From the NCBI RefSeq assembly GCF_001424025.1, contig NZ_LMPZ01000003.1, positions 222,501-286,500 of the forward strand: 64,000 nt of DNA, in the 5' to 3' direction. The stretch is from Brevundimonas sp. Leaf363 (GTDB lineage: Bacteria; Pseudomonadota; Alphaproteobacteria; Caulobacterales; Caulobacteraceae). Of this stretch, positions 52,419-59,729 are shown piece by piece. Below the pieces are notes generated by a model. That model worked only from the letters and a program-made list of their open reading frames with translations. It did not search any database and was not told the DNA's origin. The position numbers were made by a program, and so were the translations under genes. The first letter of the stretch is position 1, and each line of letters opens with the position of its first letter.

Positions 52419-53933
52419 CTAGGCGGCGGCCTGACGGCCGACGGCCGACAGGAACTGGGCGTGGGTGGGGGTCTGGGAGACGGCCTCGGCGACGGCGCGC
52501 CGCATGGCCTCCAGACTACGTTTGAGTTGCTCGGGATCCAGCGCCTCGACGGCCGGGTCGACCCGGTCCGGCCAGACGTCGAAGCCGTCGTAGATGGCTA
52601 GCCAGCTGGCCGGGTGGAACATCTCCCAGCGGTATCGGACGAACTGGCCGCGCGCGCGCCACAGGGCGATCTTGCGCTGGAGCGTCTCGGGAATCTCCAT
52701 CTCGCGGCAGTCGCGCCAGAAGGCCGTGTCGGTCCGCTGGTTCAGCTTGTAGTGCAGGATGACGAAGTCGCGGACGCGCTCCATCTCCTCGGCCGACTGT
52801 TCGTTGAATTCGTCGATGACGGCGGGGTCGAAGCGTTTGTCGGGGAACAGCCCTTTCAGCCGCTCGATGGCCGTCTCGATCAGGGCGATGCTGGTGGATT
52901 CCAGCGGCTCCAGGAAGCCGGACGACAGGCCGACCGAGACGCAGTTCTTGAACCAGGCCTGAGCGCGGCGGCCCGGCTTGAAGCCGATCCTGCGCGGCTC
53001 CATCAGCGGCTCGCCCATCAGATGGGGCATCAGCTCGGCGACGGCGCCCTCGTCCGACTGATAGCGGCTGGAGAAGACCAGGCCGTTGCCGGCGCGGTGG
53101 CGCAGGGGAATGCCCCACTGCCAGCCGGCCGAGCGCGCGGTGACGCGGGTGAAGGGCTGAGGGTCGCCGTCCGGCAGGGTGCTCTGGACCGCATAGGCGG
53201 CGTCGCAGGGCAGCCAGCGGCTCCAGTCCTCGTAAGGCGTCTTCAGCGCCTCGGCGATGACCAGACCCCGGAAGCCGGAGCAGTCGATGAACAGGTCGCC
53301 CTCGACGGTGCGGCCGCCCTCCAGCTCCAGCGCCGCGACGAAGCCGTCCTCGCGCAGGCGAACTTGGCCGATGCGGGCGTCGATGCGGGTGCAGCCGCCC
53401 TCCTCCGCGTATCGACGCAGGCGCTGGGCGAACAGGCCGGCGTCCAGGTGCAGGGCCCAGTCGAACACCGAAAGGGTCGATGGCGGATTGCGCGACGGCA
53501 GGGTGAAGCGCCCGGCCCGGGCCAGCGACGCGCCCAGCGAATAGTCGGCCAGCGGCGCCGGATCGCCCGCCTGATGCGCCTTTCGCCAATAGTGATGGAA
53601 GCCGATCCCGTTCAGATCCTGCCCGTACAGCCCGAAGGGATGGATGAAGTCCGAGCCCGGCCCGGACCAGTCCTGAAAGCGGATGCCCAGCTTGCAGGTC
53701 GCCTCGGTGGCGGCCATCAGTTCGGCGTCGCCCAGACCCAGTTGGGCGTAGAAGCGCCGGATGGTGGGGATGGTCGCCTCGCCCACGCCGATCGTGCCGA
53801 TGTCGGAGGACTCGACCACGGTGATGCGCACCGGGGCGTTGCGGAAATGCTGAACGAGCGCGGCGGCCATCATCCAGCCGGCGGTGCCGCCGCCGACGAT
53901 CACGACGCTGCGAATGCTCTGGTCGTCCGACAT
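52419..53933 (-). CDS. Flavin-dependent halogenase B (tryptophan halogenase family)
   Basis: A 504-residue second halogenase. GGGTAGW is at 14-20, the Lys at Lys81 in TCKLGIRF, WQWGIP at 271-276 and Glu345-Ser346 in FLEPLESTSI. It is clearly diverged from halogenase A, which suggests a second substrate or position and not a recent duplicate. Its ATG is directly downstream of the terminator at 53966-54005 that follows the TonB receptor, so its transcript is either readthrough or from a promoter I did not identify. Confidence 0.93.
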   Translation of the reverse strand: MSDDQSIRSVVIVGGGTAGWMMAAALVQHFRNAPVRITVVESSDIGTIGVGEATIPTIRRFYAQLGLGDAELMAATEATCKLGIRFQDWSGPGSDFIHPFGLYGQDLNGIGFHHYWRKAHQAGDPAPLADYSLGASLARAGRFTLPSRNPPSTLSVFDWALHLDAGLFAQRLRRYAEEGGCTRIDARIGQVRLREDGFVAALELEGGRTVEGDLFIDCSGFRGLVIAEALKTPYEDWSRWLPCDAAYAVQSTLPDGDPQPFTRVTARSAGWQWGIPLRHRAGNGLVFSSRYQSDEGAVAELMPHLMGEPLMEPRRIGFKPGRRAQAWFKNCVSVGLSSGFLEPLESTSIALIETAIERLKGLFPDKRFDPAVIDEFNEQSAEEMERVRDFVILHYKLNQRTDTAFWRDCREMEIPETLQRKIALWRARGQFVRYRWEMFHPASWLAIYDGFDVWPDRVDPAVEALDPEQLKRSLEAMRRAVAEAVSQTPTHAQFLSAVGRQAAA

Positions 53934-53965
53934 GGTGATGGCCCGCTCCTCTCGACGGATAGTCG

Positions 53966-54005
53966 AAAAAAAGACGACCGGCGACTGCAGAGCGCCGCCG
54001 GTCGT
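53966..54005 (-). terminator. Terminator between TonB receptor and halogenases
   Basis: ACGACCGGCG (53974-53983) pairs with CGCCGGTCGT (53996-54005), a perfect 10-bp stem. Seven A bases on the plus strand (53966-53972) give a U7 run on the minus strand. It lies 17 nt after the TonB receptor stop, so receptor mRNA should greatly exceed halogenase mRNA. Confidence 0.9.
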
Positions 54006-54022
54006 TGAGGAGGTTGAGGGAG

Positions 54023-57000
54023 TTAGAAGCGGGCGCGAATGCCCACGGAGTAGCGAGGCTCGAACTGGTTCCGAGAGTGGAACTGTTTCGCCCCCGGTTC
54101 GAACTCGAGGTAGTAGTTCTCGATCTCCCCGAAGATGTTCGAACCGTTCGCGTAAATCGCCATCGTATCCGAGACGTTATATGTCACGTTGGCGTCCACG
54201 TACTGCGCCGTATCCTGATAGATCGGAATGGCGCCGAACTGGCCTTGGAGACGCGGCGTGCGGTAATTGTACGCCACGCGAACTTGCAGACGGTCGTCCT
54301 GATACCAGACCGCAGCGTTGGTCGAGTACTTGGAGTTGTCGCGGAACGGCAGGTCCTCACCCGCGATGTTCTTCGAATTCTGCGAGCTGTCCGAGTAGGT
54401 GAAGCTGCCGTCGAAGCCGAAGTTCGACCAGATGCCCATGTCAGGCATGAAGTCGCTGACCGCCAGCTTGGCGCCCACTTCGACACCCTGCAGCTCGCCG
54501 CCGTCGCCCTGGACAGGACGGGTCACCGGCACGGTGCGGCGGATGACGCCGTCCTGGTCGGGGAAGCGGCCGTCGAGGACCGTGGCGGTGGTGACGAAGC
54601 TGTCGATGTTCAGGCGGAACAGGGCCACGTTGAACATCGAGGCGTCGCCGACGTAGTACTCCAGGCTGAGGTCGAAGTTGTCCGACCGCCAGGGGTTCAG
54701 GTCCGGGTTGCCACTCGCGCTGGCGCCGGTGACGCGGCGCACGCCGACGGGCGGCGCATCCGGGTCTTGCGGCGTCGGGCCGAGGGAGTCGGCGGTCGAG
54801 ATGGTGATGCCGCCCCCGTAGTTGCCCAGGTCCAGCGGGATCATCGTCTTGGCATAGCCGAAGCGCAGCTTCAGGGCGTCGGAGAAGTCGTAAGCGAGGT
54901 TCACGGACGGCAGATAGTCCATGTAGTCGCGGTTCGAGATCGTATCGCCGACGTCCAGATTGGTGTCGCCGTAGTTGCGAGTCTCACCGGTCTGGTTCTG
55001 ACGCACGCGCAGTTCGGTGCGGATCACCTTCAGGCCGACGTCGCCGTTCAGGTTGCCGAAGCCGATGCCCGTGTTCAGGTAGGCGCTGTCTTCATACAGG
55101 TCCACCGAGTAGCTGGTGCCCGGAATGATGACGCGATAGGCGCTGCCGAAGACGCGTTGCTGGAAGCCGACCACGTCGTCGAAGTCGCGCGGATCGACGA
55201 CCCACACGCCCGGCATGCCCTTGGTGATCGAACCGTAGTCCGTCATGAACATGACGTTGTTATACTGGTCCAGCTTGGTCGGCGCGTTGACCGTATAGCC
55301 CTGGAACACCTGGGTCGGGTTCGCGGTGCTGGTCGGCTTGCTGGGGTCGTAGTTGGGGTTCGACACCATTTCACCAGCCTGGCACTGGTTCTGGTTCATC
55401 ACGACGTCGATGGCCTTCCACTGGGCCGAGCAGCCCGACGGAACGGTGGCGCCGTTGCCGGCGTAGAAGTCCGAGAACAGGTGGAAGTTCTCGATCTCCA
55501 CCTCACGCGACGAATGGCGCAGGCCGACGTCGACGCGGTTGACGAAGCCCAGGAACGGCTCGACGAAATCATACGAGCCGTCGGCCCGGAAGACGGTCAG
55601 GTCCGACGTGTTGTTCTGGTTGCCTTCCGACGAGAAGGCCGCGACCGCATAGCTGTCGAGGTTCGACATGTAGTCGGTCAGCGGCACATTGCCGAGGCCG
55701 CCCGAGATGGTGTTGCCGAAGCCGCTCCAGGTCAGGGCGTCTCCGGTCAGGTCGATGTGCAGTTGCGGGTCTTCGCCGTAACCCAGCGGGTTCGGGTTGA
55801 TGTAACGACCGCCATTCGAGCCGATCACGTCGTTCGAGTATTGCGACGACGGGAACAGCGCCGCGATGTTGGCCGGGTAGAAGGTCCCGCGGGTGCGGTC
55901 GCCGCCGTCGCGGAACAGGGTGAAGGTCCGGTCCGGGCCATACTGCCAGTTCGACAGATCGCCCTGGACCTGGCCGTTCATGCTGAGCAGCTCGGCCGAG
56001 CCCCGAAGCGCGCGCGCCGAGAACTTGAACGGGCCGCCCTTATCGTACTCGAGTTCCAGGTTGTAGTTGGTCGATTCCGTCTCGGTCATGCGGTTGACCG
56101 TGAAGGAGTTCATCCACCAGACGTCGAGATCGTACTGGTCGACGTCCAGCCACGGCTGACCGTTGCCGCCGTTGACGCCGGTCGTTTCGAAATCGGTCGG
56201 CGTGGTCCAGCCAAGCGAGCTCCAGCGGTTGGAGATATTCAGGCCGGTGGCGCGGTTGTACTCGGTCTGCTTGGTGTAGAAGACTTCACCGGTCAGTCGG
56301 ACGCCGTCCTCGATGTCGAACTGGAACGCGGCGTTCAGGCCGGTCCGATCCCGTTCGACTTCGCGGTGGAAGGTGTCGTAGCCGTGCGGCGCGATCCAGT
56401 TGTCGCCGGCGCCGCCCCAGTCATTGTTGCCGAACACGCCGCCCGAAACGCCCGAGTAGTTGTTGCCCAGATTGGACACGCTCGACACGCCCGACACCAT
56501 GACGCCCAGGCGATCACCGCGCCAGTTGAACAGGGCGTTGAACAGATAGTCGTCCTGGCTGGTCTCTTCGCCGGTCGCATACTCGGCCGTAACCGAGGTG
56601 GTCATGCCGTAGTCGAAGTCGAACGGGCGACGGGTCCGCAGGTCGATGGTGCCCGAAATGCCGGACAGGGCGTTGCGCACGTCCATCGTCTTGAAGACGA
56701 CCAGCGAGCTCATCAGCTGCGCCGGCACGTCGTTCAGGTTCGGCTGGGCGGTGCCCAGGTTGCCCGGTGCGAGGTACTGTTCGCCGTTCAGCAGGGTGAC
56801 GACCTGCGGCAGCGAACGGATGTTCACCGTCGCGCCTTCACCGGCGTTCCGCTGGATCTGGATGCCCGCGATACGCTGCAGGGCGTCGGCTACGGTGACG
56901 TCAGGCAGCTTGCCGATGTCTTCGGCCGAGATGGCGTCGACGATCGCCGTCTCGTTACGCTTGATGTTGATGGCGTTCTGTTGCGAGGCGCGGATGCCGG

Positions 57001-57118
57001 TGACGATGATCTCGTCGAGATCGTCCGCGGGCTCTGGAGCGGTCTGGGCGAAGGCGGGTGTCGCCAACGCCGTACTGGCGAGCAGAGCCGCCAGCGTGGT
57101 CTTCCTGTATCTCATCAT
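54023..57118 (-). CDS. Large TonB-dependent receptor (Caulobacter/Xanthomonas type)
   Basis: A 1031-residue outer-membrane receptor: signal peptide (about 1-25), TonB box-like DEIIVTGIRASQQNAINIKR, plug (DALQRIAGIQIQRNAGEGAT) and a long barrel ending YSVGIRARF. It belongs to the long TonB receptors of Caulobacter and Xanthomonas that often import oligosaccharides or glycosides. It follows the GH3 gene by 46 nt, with a hairpin between, in one transcript. The cargo may be the substrate of the GH3 enzymes or of the halogenases. Confidence 0.93.
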   Translation of the reverse strand: MMRYRKTTLAALLASTALATPAFAQTAPEPADDLDEIIVTGIRASQQNAINIKRNETAIVDAISAEDIGKLPDVTVADALQRIAGIQIQRNAGEGATVNIRSLPQVVTLLNGEQYLAPGNLGTAQPNLNDVPAQLMSSLVVFKTMDVRNALSGISGTIDLRTRRPFDFDYGMTTSVTAEYATGEETSQDDYLFNALFNWRGDRLGVMVSGVSSVSNLGNNYSGVSGGVFGNNDWGGAGDNWIAPHGYDTFHREVERDRTGLNAAFQFDIEDGVRLTGEVFYTKQTEYNRATGLNISNRWSSLGWTTPTDFETTGVNGGNGQPWLDVDQYDLDVWWMNSFTVNRMTETESTNYNLELEYDKGGPFKFSARALRGSAELLSMNGQVQGDLSNWQYGPDRTFTLFRDGGDRTRGTFYPANIAALFPSSQYSNDVIGSNGGRYINPNPLGYGEDPQLHIDLTGDALTWSGFGNTISGGLGNVPLTDYMSNLDSYAVAAFSSEGNQNNTSDLTVFRADGSYDFVEPFLGFVNRVDVGLRHSSREVEIENFHLFSDFYAGNGATVPSGCSAQWKAIDVVMNQNQCQAGEMVSNPNYDPSKPTSTANPTQVFQGYTVNAPTKLDQYNNVMFMTDYGSITKGMPGVWVVDPRDFDDVVGFQQRVFGSAYRVIIPGTSYSVDLYEDSAYLNTGIGFGNLNGDVGLKVIRTELRVRQNQTGETRNYGDTNLDVGDTISNRDYMDYLPSVNLAYDFSDALKLRFGYAKTMIPLDLGNYGGGITISTADSLGPTPQDPDAPPVGVRRVTGASASGNPDLNPWRSDNFDLSLEYYVGDASMFNVALFRLNIDSFVTTATVLDGRFPDQDGVIRRTVPVTRPVQGDGGELQGVEVGAKLAVSDFMPDMGIWSNFGFDGSFTYSDSSQNSKNIAGEDLPFRDNSKYSTNAAVWYQDDRLQVRVAYNYRTPRLQGQFGAIPIYQDTAQYVDANVTYNVSDTMAIYANGSNIFGEIENYYLEFEPGAKQFHSRNQFEPRYSVGIRARF

Positions 57119-57140
57119 CCTTATATCCTTCCCGAGTGGC

Positions 57141-57158
57141 GCCGCTTCTTTGAGCGGC
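57141..57158 (-). repeat. Hairpin between GH3 and TonB receptor genes
   Basis: GCCGCT and AGCGGC form a 6-bp stem around a 6-nt loop in the 46-nt gap. No U-run follows on the minus strand, so it is unlikely to end transcription. It may act as an RNA processing or stability element. Confidence 0.4.
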
Positions 57159-57164
57159 CTGTCG

Positions 57165-59453
57165 TCACGGCTTGATCGTCCGCGGCGTTAGGTCGGCCGA
57201 GCCCGTGAGCCCGGCGTCGATGGCGTTGCGCGCGACGGCCACCGCATGGGGCCCGGCCGCGATGCGCCAGCCCGGCAAGGCCGTGTCGTATTCGGCCAGG
57301 ATGCGGGGCTCGGCGGTGATGGTGACGCGGCGTGTCTCGCCCGGCTGCAGGGCCACGCGGGCCCAGCCGGCCAGACGGCGCACGCCGTTCTCGGCGGTGA
57401 CGTAAAGCTGCGGCGTCTCGATGCCGGCGCGGTCGCCCGCATTGGTGACGTCGAGGGTGACGGTGACGGTCTGGCCGCCCTCGACAGTGAGGCCGCCGTA
57501 GTTGAAGTCGGTGTAGCTGAGGCCGTAACCGAACGGGAACAGCGGCGTCGCATCCTTCAGATCGTACCAGCGGTAACCGACGTCCGAGCCTTCCGGATAC
57601 TGCACGTCAAACGAGGCGAAGGCGGCCGACGATCCGGCGCCAGGGTTGGAGGCGGCGGCCGCTTCGCTGGCCCGCAGGGCGTCCATACCGACCGGATGCT
57701 CACGCGGAGCCTGGTCGCCGCTGCGCGGGAAGGTGATGGGCAGACGACCGGACGGGTTCACCTCGCCGAACAGGATGCGGGCGATGGCCTCCCCGCCGCG
57801 CTGACCCGGATACCAGGCCTGCAGAACGGCCGGCACGCGGTCGAGCCAGGGCATCAGCACCGGGCCGCCGGTCTCCAGCACCACCACCGTCTTGGCGTTG
57901 GCGGCGGCGACGGCCGAGATCAGGGCGTCCTGTCCATCCGGCAGCGAGATGTTTTCGACGTCCTGCGCCTCGGTGGTCCATTGGACGGCGAAGACGACGG
58001 CCAGATCGGCCGAGCGCACGGCTTCGGCGGCCGCGGCGGCGTCATCGCCCGAGACGTAGGTGACCTCGGCGTCCGGCGCGATCGCCTGGATGGCGCGCAG
58101 CGGCGAGGACGCGTGCCAGGTGGTGCGGGCGAACGACGCCGCCGCGCCCGAGGTCAGCGGGATCTCGACCGGCGCGCCGCCGACCGACCGGACCTGGGAC
58201 GAGCCGCCGCCCGACAGTACGCCGACATCGGCGTGCCCGCCGACCAGCACGATGCGCCGCGCGGTCCTGGCGGCGGGCAGGATGTCGCCCTCGTTCTTCA
58301 GCAGGACCGCGCCCTGTTCGATGGCGTGCTGCGAGACTTGAGCATTCGTGGCGTAGTCGATGGTCTGGGCCGTGGCCGGGACTGGATTGTCGATGGCGCC
58401 GCTCTCGATCATCCCGACCAGGATGCGGCGGACCATGTCGTCCAGACGCGCCTGCGGAACTTCACCCGTGGCCAGGGCGGCGACCAGGGGCGCGCCGAAC
58501 CAGATCTGGCTGTCCAGTTCCTGGCCCGACTGCTGGTCCAGGCCGTTGTTGGCGGCATAGGCGGTCGAGTGGACGCCGCCCCAGTCGGACATGACGAAGC
58601 CCGGATAGCTCCAGTCGGCCTTCAGGACGTGATTCAGCAGGAAGTCATTTTCGCACGACCAGTCGCCGTTGACCTTGTTGTAGGCGCACATGACCGAGCC
58701 GGGGCGGCCCAGTTCGATGGCGATCTGGAAGGCCAGCAGGTCGCTTTCTCGCAACCCCGCCTCGTCGATGACGGCGTTCAGGATGCCCCGGCCGGTCTCC
58801 TGGCTGTTCAGGGCGTAGTGCTTCACCGTCGAGACGATGCGGTTCGACTGGACACCGCGGATATGCTCGCCGGCCAGCACGCCGGCCAGCAGCGGATCCT
58901 CGCCCAGATATTCGAAGTTGCGCCCGTTCCACGGGTCGCGCGTCAGGTTCACGCCGCCGGCCAGCAGGACGTTGAACGTCTTGGCGTGCGCCTCCGCGCC
59001 GATCATGGCGCCGCCGGCATAGGCGATCGACGGGTCGAAGGTGGCGGCGGTGGCCAAGCTGGACGGCAGGGCGGTGGCGACATCGCCCTTGCGCTGCTCG
59101 ACCTGATTGGCGACGCCCAGGCTGGCGTCGGATTCGCGCAGCGCCGGAATGCCCAGGCGCGGCACGCCGGGCACATAGCCGGCCGAGGGAATCATCTGGT
59201 CGAGCGGCGCGCCGGGCGTGCGTTCGGCCAGCGGCGGGAAGTAGCCGTGCACCATGGCCAGCTTCTCGTCCTGGGTCATCTGCGCCAGCAGCCGATCGGC
59301 GCGCGCGCGCGCGTCAGCGACCGATGCAGCAGGGGTGAGTGCGGCGGCCTGCGCCAGAGCAGGCGACACACTGGTCAGCGCCAGCGCCGCCGCGCCGCAT
59401 AGCACCAAGGCCCGAAGCTCGATCGAAACCGACGACACGCGAACGAACGACAT
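57165..59453 (-). CDS. GH3 glycosidase, exported
   Basis: A 762-residue exported glycoside hydrolase. Signal peptide about 1-35. The GH3 (beta/alpha)8 domain has KHYALNSQETGR (211 onward) and the nucleophile Asp290 in GFVMSDWGG. A GH3 C-terminal domain and a fibronectin-III-like domain (GYRWYDLKDATPLFPFGYGL) follow. It probably removes glucose or xylose from the non-reducing end of a glycoside in the periplasm. The ATG at 59453 (GGAAG 7 nt upstream) starts the signal peptide; a promoter with a LacI operator lies about 190 nt before it. Confidence 0.92.
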   Translation of the reverse strand: MSFVRVSSVSIELRALVLCGAAALALTSVSPALAQAAALTPAASVADARARADRLLAQMTQDEKLAMVHGYFPPLAERTPGAPLDQMIPSAGYVPGVPRLGIPALRESDASLGVANQVEQRKGDVATALPSSLATAATFDPSIAYAGGAMIGAEAHAKTFNVLLAGGVNLTRDPWNGRNFEYLGEDPLLAGVLAGEHIRGVQSNRIVSTVKHYALNSQETGRGILNAVIDEAGLRESDLLAFQIAIELGRPGSVMCAYNKVNGDWSCENDFLLNHVLKADWSYPGFVMSDWGGVHSTAYAANNGLDQQSGQELDSQIWFGAPLVAALATGEVPQARLDDMVRRILVGMIESGAIDNPVPATAQTIDYATNAQVSQHAIEQGAVLLKNEGDILPAARTARRIVLVGGHADVGVLSGGGSSQVRSVGGAPVEIPLTSGAAASFARTTWHASSPLRAIQAIAPDAEVTYVSGDDAAAAAEAVRSADLAVVFAVQWTTEAQDVENISLPDGQDALISAVAAANAKTVVVLETGGPVLMPWLDRVPAVLQAWYPGQRGGEAIARILFGEVNPSGRLPITFPRSGDQAPREHPVGMDALRASEAAAASNPGAGSSAAFASFDVQYPEGSDVGYRWYDLKDATPLFPFGYGLSYTDFNYGGLTVEGGQTVTVTLDVTNAGDRAGIETPQLYVTAENGVRRLAGWARVALQPGETRRVTITAEPRILAEYDTALPGWRIAAGPHAVAVARNAIDAGLTGSADLTPRTIKP

Positions 59454-59645
59454 CAAAAACTTCCATTCCAAGGGGGAGGCGGACAGCCGCGCCGCATCGA
59501 TCCGCCACTGTCGCAGACAGCCGGGCACACGCCGTCGTGGGCGTATGAGCGATCGATTGGCGGGATCCTGACGCGCGTCAGCGCGCCCTGGAAAGGCCCT
59601 CCCCTGGTTTCCTTGCTGGAGGTCTTTGCGCCCCCTAGCCACCCT

Positions 59646-59674
59646 GAATAAGCATTGTTTGAGAGCGTTCACAA
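59646..59674 (-). promoter_or_regulatory. Promoter with LacI-type operator for the GH3-TonB receptor unit
   Basis: On the minus strand TTGTGA (59669-59674) and TTATTC (59646-59651) with a 17-nt spacer form a housekeeping-like promoter. Overlapping the -35 and spacer, TGAGAGCGTTCACA (59660-59673) fits TGWNANCGNTNWCA, the LacI/CcpA operator consensus, at every fixed position. The start would be near 59639, about 186 nt before the GH3 ATG. The LacI gene is 9 kb downstream in the same locus. Confidence 0.7.
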
Positions 59675-59729
59675 TACAAAACCGACACGCTCGTGTCTGC
59701 GTTGCAATCCGTGAACGCCGTTACCGCTA

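Noticed and set aside
54005..57175. A 1056-codon open frame antisense to the large TonB receptor
   Set aside because: Same GC-bias effect; the residues are mostly Arg, Val, Asp and His with no signal or motif, and the receptor on the other strand is unmistakable.
57246..59402. A 718-codon open frame antisense to the GH3 gene
   Set aside because: No recognisable domain; the minus-strand GH3 has full catalytic motifs.
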